A DNA stretch of 51,637 bases from Oscillatoriales cyanobacterium Centralia_MAG_596. GTDB lineage: Bacteria; Cyanobacteriota; Cyanobacteriia; Leptolyngbyales; Leptolyngbyaceae. Positions within the stretch are counted from its first letter, which is position 1; the number at the start of each line of letters is the position of its first letter. The notes beneath the pieces were generated by a model that was given only the letters and a program-made list of their open reading frames with translations, was not told where the DNA came from and ran no database searches. The translations under genes were made by a program, and so were the position numbers. Below are positions 8,302 through 17,083 of this stretch, one piece after another. The DNA lies in assembly GCA_021323955.1 (NCBI GenBank), contig JAJPKC010000437.1:1-51637 (forward strand), read 5' to 3'.

Positions 8302-8907
8302 ATGTCTCTTTTCGCCCGCTTCTTCCTTTTACTGTGCAGCGGGACTCTGCTGCTGCTCTTGAGCGATCATGCTGTGCAAGCGCAAGCGTCACAGTCAACC
8401 AGTCTGTCTGTTGAAACTACCCCCACGCCGATGCAACCGTCGCCCTCATCAACGGTAACGCCCTCTGATCAAACACCTGATCCGCAAAGTCAGCCTCGCC
8501 CCTTCCGAAACTACGTTGGTCTTGGTGGCAGCCTTGGCGTGAGCGGCAGCAAGACTGGGTTAAGTGAAGGTGGAGCCGCACTGATCACGAAAAATGACTT
8601 GAATGAGGCGCTCTCACTTCGCGGTGTCAGCGTGTTTGGTCGCGATCGCACCGATAATACCGTTGCTCTAACCGTCAACTTTCCCATCAGATCTCGGTCT
8701 GGACAAGTGCTACTGGTGCCATTTGTCGGCGGGGGCGCGCTACTTTCTTCCAAATATAACTTCAAGGATTTCATCGTGCGGGGGCTGGTGACAGGAGGGG
8801 TTGATGTACCTCTTTCACGTCGCTTCACAGCCACGACTTCGGTCAATGTTGGGTTTGCTGATACAACCAATATCGGTGTGCAATTAGGCGTTGCCTATAA
8901 TTTCTAA
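8302..8907 (+). CDS. Exported small outer-membrane beta-barrel-like protein
   Basis: A 201-residue protein. Residues 1-28 are a Sec signal peptide with a long leucine core ending at AVQAQA. A Pro/Ser/Thr-rich linker follows (about 30-68), then about 130 residues of alternating hydrophobic and polar strands rich in Gly (YVGLGGSLGVSGSKTGL, VLLVPFVGGGALLSS). The chain ends in Phe (GVAYNF), the usual C-terminal signature of outer-membrane barrels. No ligand or enzymatic motif is visible. It is divergent from the kinase gene at 8111, and the 190-base gap between them should contain both promoters. Function unknown. Confidence 0.75.
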   Translation: MSLFARFFLLLCSGTLLLLLSDHAVQAQASQSTSLSVETTPTPMQPSPSSTVTPSDQTPDPQSQPRPFRNYVGLGGSLGVSGSKTGLSEGGAALITKNDLNEALSLRGVSVFGRDRTDNTVALTVNFPIRSRSGQVLLVPFVGGGALLSSKYNFKDFIVRGLVTGGVDVPLSRRFTATTSVNVGFADTTNIGVQLGVAYNF

Positions 8908-9008
8908 ATGTACAGCTTCATGACAATGATTGCTGCAACTGGGATGAAGGCAGCGATCAATCGAGCATTTTACATCCGAGCCTAAATCATCAAACTCAGT
9001 CCCTAACT

Positions 9009-9482
9009 ATGTTTGCGGTCTTGAATCAACCCGGTCGGCGCTCGCTCCTCCTCAATCTCCTGGCTGCCCTTGGTGCGGTTCTGGCGGTCAACGGCTTAAT
9101 TTTTGTGATGGCTTGGGATCAAGTCAGTGCCACATCTCAGGCACCACCGGGATCTTTAGTAGGCAGTGTGTGGGTTGTTTTATTTGTGCTGATGGCAACA
9201 GCACGATGGCAGTTAAATGCCTACTCCGCCAAGCAGGCAGCAACAGCGCGCAATTGGGTGACCATCCTGATGCTTTCCTGCCTGCTGTACCCCTTTTACG
9301 CACTGGCGCTTCATAGTCAAATCGGTGGTCTGCTGGGCAACGTGGGAACGATCGCTCTAACTATCTTTGTCGTGACGCAGGCATGGTCAATCTCAAAGCC
9401 TACTGCCCTCTTGATGCTGCCTGTTGCGCTCTGGGTCGCGTTTGCCACAGTAACAGTGGTCAAAGATCTGGGGTGGCTCTAA
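9009..9482 (+). CDS. TspO/MBR-like membrane protein
   Basis: A 157-residue, highly hydrophobic protein with about five membrane segments, as in the TspO/MBR (tryptophan-rich sensory protein) family. The family's most diagnostic stretch, Pro-Pro-x-x-x-Val-Gly-x-Val-Trp-x-Val-Leu-Phe, is seen as PPGSLVGSVWVVLF, followed by ATARWQL. The C terminus LLMLPVALWVAFATVTV matches the last TspO helix. TspO proteins bind porphyrins and related compounds and are linked to light and stress responses in bacteria. Many of the family's tryptophans are missing, so this is a divergent member. Confidence 0.75.
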   Translation: MFAVLNQPGRRSLLLNLLAALGAVLAVNGLIFVMAWDQVSATSQAPPGSLVGSVWVVLFVLMATARWQLNAYSAKQAATARNWVTILMLSCLLYPFYALALHSQIGGLLGNVGTIALTIFVVTQAWSISKPTALLMLPVALWVAFATVTVVKDLGWL

Positions 9483-9590
9483 CCAATATCTCTAGTGCTT
9501 TCAAGGCAACGTTTCAAGCTTGCACAAGTACTTGAGCTGTCATTGACCTCTCTTTCCATTGAGCTATTTATCCATAGAGGAAGCTTTGAT

Positions 9591-10217
9591 ATGTTGAAGT
9601 TCATCCGGATCAGCATTATGACGGGATGTTTTGGTGCCCTTTCATTACTGTCCATCCCGCTTGCTTCTGGCTCTAGTTTATTTAACAGCACAGTTGATCA
9701 ATTGCCGGTAGAAGAGCGAGTAACCTTAAGAAACGGTCAACCGCTCATTACGGGCGAGAACGGTCAATACACAGCCAGGGTCTTAATCTCAACCTCAGTT
9801 GACACTGCTTGGGCTGTGCTGACTGACTACAGCAACACACCCAAATTCATGCCGCATGTGGTGTCGAGTCAAGTGATTACGGCAAAGGGTAATCAAAAAG
9901 TGGTTGAGCAAGTTGATGTGCGCCAGGTCTTTTTTCTTTCCGCGCGATCGCGCATTCGGTCAGCGATTACGGAAACAGCCAAAACGCGGATTGATTTTCA
10001 GGCGATCGACGGCGACTTGAAAAGCTTGAAAGGCTACTGGCTACTTGAGCCTATTGCCCCTTATACGGGTGCAAAAGCAAAGCAAATGCTCATTACGCAA
10101 GTGATCGCGGTACAACCCAAAGTAGGAACACCATCAGGCATTTTCTACAACATCTTCAAAGAGTCTCTAGGCGAGATCATGACCGCCATCAAGAAAGAAA
10201 CTGAGCGGCGCACCTAG
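9591..10217 (+). CDS. SRPBCC-family (polyketide cyclase/dehydrase-like) exported protein
   Basis: A 208-residue protein starting at MLKFIRISIMTG, with AGAGGAAG as ribosome site. An in-frame start 96 bases upstream has no such site. Residues 1-26 form a signal peptide ending near SIPLASGSS. From about residue 45 the START/SRPBCC pattern appears: ARVLISTSVDTAWAVLTDYS, then FMPHVVSSQVI, strands with VEQVDVRQVFF, FQAIDGDLKSLKGYWLLEP, and a long C-terminal helix ending in EIMTAIKKETERR. Such domains form a hydrophobic pocket for lipids or polyketides. Cyanobacterial members of this exported type are of unknown role. Confidence 0.8.
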   Translation: MLKFIRISIMTGCFGALSLLSIPLASGSSLFNSTVDQLPVEERVTLRNGQPLITGENGQYTARVLISTSVDTAWAVLTDYSNTPKFMPHVVSSQVITAKGNQKVVEQVDVRQVFFLSARSRIRSAITETAKTRIDFQAIDGDLKSLKGYWLLEPIAPYTGAKAKQMLITQVIAVQPKVGTPSGIFYNIFKESLGEIMTAIKKETERRT

Positions 10218-10282
10218 GGGCTGTCATCAATTAGTAGTAGAAGCCTGCTCAATCAATGATCTCAAGCTTTATAACTATTCGG

Positions 10283-10390
10283 CTACGAAAGGCTGGGAAG
10301 CCCATGAAAGTTGCAAGATGTGCAGCAGCCAGGAAGCTGCATATTGTTTGGGCTGTCGTGAAAAACGGACGACCCTTTGACCCAGATTAG
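10283..10390 (+). pseudogene. IS110-family transposase, C-terminal remnant
   Basis: In one open frame ending at the TAG at 10388-10390 the codons read RLRKAGKP, then MKVARCAAARKLHIVWAV and NGRPFDPD. This is the conserved C-terminal tail of IS110/IS1111-type transposases, where Gly-Lys-Pro and a final Pro-Phe-Asp-Pro are typical. The catalytic DEDD and Ser domains are absent. It marks an old insertion between the SRPBCC gene and the glycosyltransferase gene. Confidence 0.65.
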
Positions 10391-10482
10391 AAGAAGGAGA
10401 AACAGCAAACTGCTTGATAGCCAACTACCGTATCTTCGCTATCTTTACCCCAACATAGGCTGGCAAACCTTATTTAGATTGA

Positions 10483-10517
10483 GTTTCAGAGACTCTCTCG
10501 AAGAGAGTCTCTGAAAC
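10483..10517. repeat. Perfect 16-bp-arm hairpin
   Basis: GTTTCAGAGACTCTCT (10483-10498) is followed by the 3-base loop CGA and its exact complement (10502-10517). There is no T-run on either strand, so a rho-independent terminator is not the obvious reading. It lies between the IS110 remnant and the glycosyltransferase gene and directly abuts the 22-base sequence shared with position 1191. Confidence 0.8.
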
Positions 10518-10626
10518 AGCCCTTCTGCAGCGCGGGGCAGTAGAGCTGCGGCAGAATGAAGGTTCTCCATCGGGTCGGTTTAGACTCACCCGATTCGATG
10601 TAGACGCCTGGAGCAAAGGAGTTTTG

Positions 10627-11916
10627 ATGAAGATCGGTCTGCAAGCCTGGGGGAGTGAAGGTGATATCGCGCCCTTCACCGCGCTTGCCGCCGCGTTGAC
10701 GGGAAGAGGACATGCGGTCACGCTCGCGGTGACGGACAACGTTGGCCGCGACTACCGGCCTCTGGCAAAGCGCTTCGGCTATCGCCTCGTACCAGTTCAA
10801 GGGAAGAGTCAACCAGCCCCCGAGGAAGTCCGTCGAGTGTGGCGCGAGCTGATCGCCGTGGGCAACCCCATCAAGCAGTCGGAGTTGGTCCTGCAGTACG
10901 GTTTCGATCCGCTCGTCGAAGTGATGTTTGCGGCCGCTCAGGAACTCTGTGCGACCAACGATGCGGTCATTGGTCACTTTTTCGTTTATCCGCTGCGGGT
11001 CGCGGCGGCAAGCGCTCGGAAACCAATGGCAACCCTGAATGTCGTGCACAACTGTTTGCCGTCGGCAGAGATTGCGCCACCAGGGTTGCCGGATCTGGGC
11101 AGCTGGGCTTATCCCCTGGGTTGGCGATTGGTTCAGACCATGGTCAATCGCATCTTCCTGCCGCGGGTGAACCGCCTGCGTGGCCGCGTTGGTCTCCGCC
11201 CGGACACCGATCTGATGACGCAGACCTGGGCGTCGGACCAGCTGAACCTCATCGGGGTCAGTCCGTCGATTTGCCGCAGGCCTAGGGACTGGAGTGCGAA
11301 CCACGTGGTCACCGGCTTTCTGCAGCCACCGGCTGGGCTAGCGGCAGAGACACCCACGGCGGCTCTAGAGCATTTTCTGCTGGCGGGCGACCCTCCCATT
11401 TACTTCACGTTTGGCAGCATGATGGTCGAAGACCTGGACTATATTCAGGAAGTCGCAGCCATTTGGTCTGATACGACTAAGCGGCTCAGACGTCGGGCGA
11501 TCTTTCAGCTGCCTTGGCCTGATCTTGACGCCTTTCAGACAGACAACAATGTCTTCAAGGTCAGCCGTGCTCCCTACAAACGCATCTTTCCCCGCTGCGC
11601 AGCTGTCGTGCACCACGGCGGGGCTGGTACCACGCAGTCGAGCCTCATGGCTGGGTGTCCGTCCGTAATTGTCGCGCATATGTCAGACCAATTCTTTTGG
11701 GGGTCCGAGCTGGAGCGGCTGGGTGTGGCTGGCGCAACGCAGCGTCGCAACGGGCTTTCTAGCAGGGTTTTAGCGAAGGCACTGGGAACGGTACTGGAGT
11801 CACCTGCCACGGCTGCCCGGGCCAAAGCGCTCGGTTTAGCCATGTCCCACGAAGATGGCGTCGCCGTCGCTGTGGAGGCCATTGAAAGCGTCCTACAGAC
11901 ACCAACGCTATGTTAG
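10627..11916 (+). CDS. UGT-type (GT1) glycosyltransferase
   Basis: A 429-residue protein starting at ATG 10627 with AGGAG five bases upstream; the TTG just before it is not needed. The N-terminal Rossmann half begins MKIGLQAWGSEGDIAPF, the start of sterol/rhamnosyl/antibiotic glycosyltransferases of family GT1. The C-terminal half has YFTFGSMM (about 260-267) and the nucleotide-sugar motif CAAVVHHGGAGTTQSSLMAG with the conserved HHGGAGTT, followed by VAHMSDQFFWGSELERLGVA. It should transfer a sugar from a UDP- or dTDP-sugar to a lipid-like acceptor such as a sterol, hopanoid, carotenoid or polyketide. The acceptor is unknown. By eye it is more GC-rich than its neighbours and lies behind an IS remnant, both signs of acquisition. 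Confidence 0.93.
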   Translation: MKIGLQAWGSEGDIAPFTALAAALTGRGHAVTLAVTDNVGRDYRPLAKRFGYRLVPVQGKSQPAPEEVRRVWRELIAVGNPIKQSELVLQYGFDPLVEVMFAAAQELCATNDAVIGHFFVYPLRVAAASARKPMATLNVVHNCLPSAEIAPPGLPDLGSWAYPLGWRLVQTMVNRIFLPRVNRLRGRVGLRPDTDLMTQTWASDQLNLIGVSPSICRRPRDWSANHVVTGFLQPPAGLAAETPTAALEHFLLAGDPPIYFTFGSMMVEDLDYIQEVAAIWSDTTKRLRRRAIFQLPWPDLDAFQTDNNVFKVSRAPYKRIFPRCAAVVHHGGAGTTQSSLMAGCPSVIVAHMSDQFFWGSELERLGVAGATQRRNGLSSRVLAKALGTVLESPATAARAKALGLAMSHEDGVAVAVEAIESVLQTPTLC

Positions 11917-11961
11917 GCGTAGTCAGCTTTGCGTGTTACAGGCTGATTTGCTCAGGCCTGT

Positions 11962-12294
11962 CTATTTAGACATGGAGCGTGACAAAGCGAGCGCTTCATT
12001 AGTGTCTCTGTGTCGTCTACTCAGCGCCGCTTGTGCTTGAATAAACTGAAACCGCAACCGCGCCTCGACCTGCTCTACAGCTGGCAGAGCGGTTACGCTC
12101 AAGCGATAGCGCTCATAGAACGCGAGCGCCTCCTCAATGCTCTGCACAGGCCAATGTGCTGGAGCCGCTTTCGCGCCCCAGACATCACCGATCTGGGGCG
12201 CGTGCTGCCCTTCTGGAGCGGCCACGACCACCAGCGTCAGGTGAGGGCTGTGAGTCAGCGCGTCGATCGTAATGCGAGGGGTCAGTTTCAACAT
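11962..12294 (-). CDS. Hypothetical protein
   Basis: A 110-residue ORF that I do not recognise. It begins MLKLTPRITIDALTHSPHLT, has a central VVVAAPEGQHAPQIGDVWG segment and a helical C-terminal half (IEEALAFYERYRLSVTAL onward) rich in Ala, Gln and Arg. The mixed strand/helix pattern and codon use look coding, but no clear ribosome site precedes the ATG. It is convergent with the glycosyltransferase gene. It could be a small soluble protein or a spurious ORF. Confidence 0.45.
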   Translation of the reverse strand: MLKLTPRITIDALTHSPHLTLVVVAAPEGQHAPQIGDVWGAKAAPAHWPVQSIEEALAFYERYRLSVTALPAVEQVEARLRFQFIQAQAALSRRHRDTNEALALSRSMSK

Positions 12295-12646
12295 GGTTAG
12301 TAGGCAATCACTATGGGCACTGGCAACACGGTTGCTGCTCTACTGGTACTTTGTTTGACCGCAGTACAGCGCGGTAAGTTCGCGTCAAAAGTTAGATCTC
12401 TGCGTAGCCTGTGCGTATCAAAAGTGAGAGCGCAAGCATGGTTACCGGATGGACGATGGCCATCGTCTAGCACTGACGGAAGGTAGAGATAGCGCAGTCT
12501 GTTTCTCTGCCCTCCGTTTGACTCAGAATCTCGCCACAGGCAGGGACAGCGAGATAAGTGCGGTTGTTACTTTAGAACCATCAAAAACATGGCTCACGAA
12601 CATCTTTTAGAGCCTTTTCTTTACACCTTTAATAGGAGCTAAAACC
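12295..12646. other. Non-coding stretch upstream of the GlsB-type gene
   Basis: No gene seen. It contains a perfect 16-bp palindrome, GACGATGGCCATCGTC (12452-12467), which could be an operator for the stress gene downstream. The last 40 bases are AT-richer and carry the ribosome site TAGGAG for the gene at 12647. Confidence 0.5.
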
Positions 12647-12922
12647 ATGAATATCTTGGCTTGGATTGTTTTAGGTTTGATTGCCGGCGCGATTGCCAAA
12701 GCGCTTTATCCTGGCAACCAGGGCGGCGGTATTTTAGGCACAATGATTCTCGGTATTATCGGTGCGTTTGTCGGTGGTAGTCTCTTCAGCTTTTTGACCA
12801 CAGGTACCTTAGCACTTACGTCCGCTGGTTTGAGCTTGGGCGGCATCGTGGTGGCCGTACTGGGCGCGATCGTAGCGCTGTTCATTTACTACGCTGTCAC
12901 CCGCCGGAGCGCTTCCTACTAA
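12647..12922 (+). CDS. GlsB/YeaQ/YmgE-family stress membrane protein
   Basis: A 91-residue integral membrane protein of the transglycosylase-associated (GlsB/YeaQ/YmgE) family. It shows the family's opening MNILAWIVLGLIAGAIAKAL, the Gly-rich turn PGNQGGGILGTMILGIIGAF and a last helix IVVAVLGAIVALFIYY followed by a basic end. Three membrane helices are predicted by eye. Such genes are usually induced by envelope, acid or osmotic stress, and the biochemical role is unknown. TAGGAG precedes the start by 8 bases. A strong terminator follows at 12966-12992, so this is a single-gene unit. Confidence 0.92.
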   Translation: MNILAWIVLGLIAGAIAKALYPGNQGGGILGTMILGIIGAFVGGSLFSFLTTGTLALTSAGLSLGGIVVAVLGAIVALFIYYAVTRRSASY

Positions 12923-12965
12923 GCGATTGGTCTTGCCTCTAGATTTTGGATTCCTAAGAAGAATG

Positions 12966-12992
12966 AAGCCTCTGCTGCTGCAGGGGCTTTTT
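12966..12992 (+). terminator. Rho-independent terminator of the GlsB-type gene
   Basis: AGCCTCTGC (12967-12975) pairs with GCAGGGGCT (12980-12988; one G-T pair) around a TGCT loop, followed by a run of T. It lies 44 bases after the stop codon. Confidence 0.85.
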
Positions 12993-13384
12993 GCTTGACC
13001 AGCCATCCGGTTTCAAGAAAGCTAACCCTCACGGCGATGGCGCACATGGGGTCAGCGGTCATGAACATCTGACTTGGACCTTGCGGTCACTCTTCGAGCT
13101 TAGTCAGCGCTGGGGATCGCATGCCTCTTTCGCGAGTGGAGTCAGGGCCTCAGTCCAGGCACTCTTACGGTAGAAACACGGCTCCAGTGCTCCCATCCTT
13201 TGAGGGAGCCTTGTTCTAGTTAGTCTTGGCACGCGATCCGATGACCATAAGGAGGCCGGGCAGCCACTCCAGACTCACTTGGCGGCAGCATGCTTGGACG
13301 GATGCCAGCAGTCTTTACCTGAGACTACCCACCCGCCACGGGCCGTGCCGTCAAAAACCTGACGACTCCCCTAACCCACTAAAA
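12993..13384. other. Gap between terminator and replication gene
   Basis: About 390 bases with no gene I can support. Two short plus-strand ORFs (12991-13173, 13226-13438) lack ribosome sites, and the second runs into the replication gene on the opposite strand. I see no strong repeats here. Confidence 0.5.
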
Positions 13385-16300
13385 TCACTCCTGGTCAGAC
13401 AGCACACCGGGCGACGCCACCTGCGTCAGAGACGTTAACGTCGCCGTGGGTAGAGTGAGCAGCAGCGCCGCGAGCACACGAGTCTGCGTCTCCAGGGACA
13501 GTAAGCGCCACACAGTCGCCCATTGCGTCGGCGGCAACCAGGTCAAGAAGGCTTCACCCACCGCTTCGAGCAAGTCCACCCCTGTGGACGAGCCAGCCAC
13601 CAACGTCAAGACGTGACCGACAGCCGCTACCATCGCTGCCATTTCAGGGTCAGAGGGGTCTACTGGTGGACGATTACAAACGCTATTGGAACTCTCTAAT
13701 AGCGTTTGTAATAAGTGCCAAAAGCGGCTGATATAGCTTTGACTGTACCCAGACAGCTTTGCGAGCGCCGTTTGCGTGACCTTTGCCCCGGTTGCTTTGA
13801 GGTGGTCCCCGGCTTGTCGCACCGCCAAGAGAAAGCACTCAAACTTACTGGCCGCCGCCACGGTGATACTCGATGCTTTCACCAACTGGACGCCTGGCAA
13901 CCCCAAGTCAAAGTCACTCAGCAAAATGACCTGCAAGGTTTCATCCGGTCGGCGATGCGCTCTTAGTCGCCCGATCGCCTGCTGCATATCAGCCCGAATC
14001 GCCCGGTCGACAAAGGCCTTGAGTCCGGCGGCTTCTGGGTCCTGCTCCCCGGTCAGGACCGCATACTCAGCTTGCAGATCTGCCAGGTTGCGACAGGGCG
14101 TGCCCACCAGAATCAGCGTTTTGGTCCCGGTAAAGTCATTGGTGCCTCGACTGTCACGCCACCAGGCTCCCATCCCGTCTTGGGCAAAGCGCTTAAAATC
14201 AATCTCTTTCGTCTCCGGGTCCAGCGCCCGATAATGTGCCACCACCGCGGCGGCCCGCCGCTGCTGCTCGGCTCCCCGCTGCAGTCCCAGACGACCTAAA
14301 TCCGTGACCTGGATCAAGGTCAAATTCCCGTGCTCCGGCACCTGTTGCCGACAGACATAAATGTCATCGGGATGGCAGCCGAGCTTCAAGGCCAGATCCT
14401 GACGCTGGAGGGTGGCATCCAGAAAGATGACCGTGCCCGCTGCCCGCGCGATCGCTTGATGCCGGGTCTCTGCCAGTGATAGGGTTAACAGTCCCGTCTC
14501 TAACCGTACCGACCCCTTCAGGCGTCCCGTCAGCACGCGCAGTAAGTCCGGTAACCATTGCTTGATCACGCGGTCTTGGGCCTGTGCCGCGACCGCAGCA
14601 TCGCGCTCGGAAAACCGTTTCCGTAGGGCGGCTGGTAGGTCCGCTAAATCGACGCCATGCACGGCCGTGGTATTGAGAAACGATAGGTCTGGTTGCAGCG
14701 CCTGCTCCAGAGCGCTCAGATTGATTGCCGGGATGGACAGGCGTTGCATCACCTCCGAGTGTGAGAGCCCAAATCGACCTAACGTCTGCTGACCATCCAG
14801 GTATGGCAGCAGTGTCGCCGCCAGTGCCTGCACTTGTGCCAAGAGCTCTGGGTAGGGCAACAGGGCTGTAATGGTTTGCTCCAGGTCGGTCAGCGTCACT
14901 TGAAGATCGCGCTTGGTCACCAGGCTCTGCCCCGGTTCATCCCAGAGGAGCGTCACCGAGTCATAGTCATAGTCTTCAGGGTTGGGCAGACTATCAGGAT
15001 GGGCGCGCAATTTGGGCGATGAGAGCGCGGCGTAGCGCTGGTTCAAGAAGCCATAGCCCGGTCCTTCGGCATGGGTACAGGCTTCTCGCAGGGGACAGGT
15101 GCCGCAGATGAGCGAGGCGGTATCGGCTCCCGCCACGTGTTTGGCTCGCAGGGCCGCAATCACACGCGTCCGGGCACAGTTGGCTGGGACACTAGGCAGT
15201 TCGACACCGGTGGCTCGCTTCAACCGACTGCCCCCTCCCGGTGTGGCTTCTCGCACCAGCCCGGTATGCCGTGCTTCTAAATCCACCCACCCCTGTCTGG
15301 CATCAAGCGTTTCCACGGTGGGGTTGCGATGCTGGTCTGAGACATAAACCACCTGCCAGTGATTGAACAGCGAGGGCTCCACCCCACCCGCATCAAAACT
15401 CTTGCCGGTCCCAGTAGCAGACTGGTCCAGGATGAAACGATAGCCCTGCTCGACCGCTTGCTGCCAGGTGCGGTGGCGATCGCACGCCGCATACTCCACC
15501 AACCGCGGGTCTGGTTCATCCAGTGCCCGCCGCAGGGCCGCTGCCGAAGCAGTGGGTTTGAGTGCCTGTTGCAGGCGTTGCTGCATCTGCTGGAGCCAAT
15601 CCAGGCGCGGATGGGCCAGTGCTTCCAGTTGAGCGGTGGTGAGCCACTCGATTCCAGCAGCATCCTCCAGTTCATCAATATCAGGCGACGCTTTCGTCTC
15701 CTGGCCCCACCAGGCCACCCGGACCTGATAGCCCCACTGGCGGAGCAATTTCCAGGTGGCGCGGTACTGCCGCATCACCCCCCGGTTCAGCACCGCTCCG
15801 GCATCAGGATAAAACTCTATTTCCTTTGTCCCCAGCTCAGCGGCTAGCACGGACAGGGTGTACTGCAAGGTGTCGGGACTACTGGCAAACTGGCCACCTG
15901 CCGCACCCAGCACCACCTGTCCCCGACGCTCACAGAGGATAAAGGGTTTGGCTCCGGTGCCCTCGACGAACGCGATCGGCTGGCGTTGTAGCTGTTGGGG
16001 CCGATGAACGGCTAGGGGCAGTTCACCGTTGGGCAAGTGAGGAGTCGGGCCATGGGGACGCTTCTTCGTGGCCGAGGTCAGCCAGCGGTAACGACCGCCA
16101 GCGTCTGCGACCCGTAAGCGGATCTGGCAGCCGACCAGTAAGCCATTGACATCGCGGATCGGGCAGAGATAACCCGCGCCAGCAACGTTCAGGCCACCCC
16201 CACTTAAGCTGACCCCCGGCAGGGTATGGGGCAAGGCCTGGTCTAGCTGCTGCCACGGCTCGACTGACTTGATCCCCCAATGCCGTATTTGCTCATCACT

Positions 16301-16690
16301 GAGACCGCGGCGCAGTAGGTCAGTGCGATCCGCGGGATGCAGGCTGAGTTGGTCCAGCAGTTGCTGATAGTAACGGTCTCGCTCCAGCGCCGGTAGTGCC
16401 GCTGCCCGCCGTTGGGCTTCTGCCTGTGCGCGTTGGGCCTGAAGTTGCTGCCGTTCGCGTCGCCACTGCTCGCGTTGCGCGTCGCTCCACTCCTGGCCAG
16501 TCGCTTCGATCCACTTGCCCCAGCGATCGTCCTTGGTCCGGCCCAGAAACTTCAAGCCTGGTAGTGCCGCAGCGGCTTCCGTAAACGTCATACACAGCAA
16601 GGTGCTGGTAGTCTCCCGGCACTTGCCTGTGGTGTCGCCACACGCCTGACATGGATTGCCACGGCGGGTCGCGATAAAGCCTTTGGACAT
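13385..16690 (-). CDS. Plasmid replication protein, CyRepA1-like (TOPRIM-like plus helicase)
   Basis: A 1101-residue protein starting MSKGFIATRRGNPCQACG; an upstream in-frame start would add an unlikely 36 residues. Order of domains: a zinc ribbon (Cys14, Cys17, Cys24, Cys33); a charged linker; a DUF3854/TOPRIM-like domain with AFVEGTGAKPF (Glu243), YPDAG (Asp296) and SPDIDE (337-340); then a helicase with Walker A ATGTGKS (425-431), a cysteine cluster (505, 529, 532, 538), Walker B LLWDEPG (584-585), VIFLDAT (755-760) and the arginine motif QQAIGRLRAHRR (903-914). This layout matches cyanobacterial plasmid replication proteins (CyRepA1). It probably primes and unwinds DNA at the origin. A wHTH-like region with LAKLSGYSQSYISRFWHLL follows near residue 1000. 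It is the only replication gene seen on the plasmid. Confidence 0.85.
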   Translation of the reverse strand: MSKGFIATRRGNPCQACGDTTGKCRETTSTLLCMTFTEAAAALPGLKFLGRTKDDRWGKWIEATGQEWSDAQREQWRRERQQLQAQRAQAEAQRRAAALPALERDRYYQQLLDQLSLHPADRTDLLRRGLSDEQIRHWGIKSVEPWQQLDQALPHTLPGVSLSGGGLNVAGAGYLCPIRDVNGLLVGCQIRLRVADAGGRYRWLTSATKKRPHGPTPHLPNGELPLAVHRPQQLQRQPIAFVEGTGAKPFILCERRGQVVLGAAGGQFASSPDTLQYTLSVLAAELGTKEIEFYPDAGAVLNRGVMRQYRATWKLLRQWGYQVRVAWWGQETKASPDIDELEDAAGIEWLTTAQLEALAHPRLDWLQQMQQRLQQALKPTASAAALRRALDEPDPRLVEYAACDRHRTWQQAVEQGYRFILDQSATGTGKSFDAGGVEPSLFNHWQVVYVSDQHRNPTVETLDARQGWVDLEARHTGLVREATPGGGSRLKRATGVELPSVPANCARTRVIAALRAKHVAGADTASLICGTCPLREACTHAEGPGYGFLNQRYAALSSPKLRAHPDSLPNPEDYDYDSVTLLWDEPGQSLVTKRDLQVTLTDLEQTITALLPYPELLAQVQALAATLLPYLDGQQTLGRFGLSHSEVMQRLSIPAINLSALEQALQPDLSFLNTTAVHGVDLADLPAALRKRFSERDAAVAAQAQDRVIKQWLPDLLRVLTGRLKGSVRLETGLLTLSLAETRHQAIARAAGTVIFLDATLQRQDLALKLGCHPDDIYVCRQQVPEHGNLTLIQVTDLGRLGLQRGAEQQRRAAAVVAHYRALDPETKEIDFKRFAQDGMGAWWRDSRGTNDFTGTKTLILVGTPCRNLADLQAEYAVLTGEQDPEAAGLKAFVDRAIRADMQQAIGRLRAHRRPDETLQVILLSDFDLGLPGVQLVKASSITVAAASKFECFLLAVRQAGDHLKATGAKVTQTALAKLSGYSQSYISRFWHLLQTLLESSNSVCNRPPVDPSDPEMAAMVAAVGHVLTLVAGSSTGVDLLEAVGEAFLTWLPPTQWATVWRLLSLETQTRVLAALLLTLPTATLTSLTQVASPGVLSDQE

Positions 16691-17083
16691 GGTTCTATCC
16701 CTGATGGTTGTACAAGTTGGGACAGAAGGCCATGCCGCAGCGAGGGGTATTTGCCGAAAAAGTTGCACAACTCGACAAAATGCCCCTAAAATTGACACAG
16801 CAAAACCTGTCGTACGTCGTCAACGTCCGTCAAGGTTCTGTCCCTGATCGGGTGAGCTAACTTTTTGCCCTCGTAAAGCTCTGGTTAGCGCCCAACCTTT
16901 AATAAAAATAAGTTTCGAAGCCTTGCGACCCTCTCTGTTTCCAGCAGTGGGGGTTTTTGGCTTCTAGGTGTCCCTAGAACATAATCACGCTCCCGTTCCT
17001 TGCAAAAGAACAAGTCTGACAAGCTGAGCCCTCTCCCGGATGAAGGGTCGCCATTGTGATGAGTTGGGAGGGGTCAGCGAGCT
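16691..17083. other. Putative origin/control region upstream of the replication gene
   Basis: About 390 non-coding bases. Two similar sites, TTGTACAAGTTGGGACA near 16708 and TTGCACAACTCGACA near 16763, lie in the leader of the replication gene and each contains a short palindrome (TTGTACAA, GTTGCACAAC), so they may bind a repressor. A 7-bp-arm inverted repeat, TTCTAGG (16962-16968) with CCTAGAA (16973-16979), lies further up. Position next to the replication gene makes this the best candidate for the origin; that is inference. Confidence 0.45.

Noticed and set aside
10486-11304. 272-codon minus-strand ORF opposite the glycosyltransferase gene
   Set aside because: It is the antisense shadow of a GC-rich gene with clear GT1 motifs on the plus strand.
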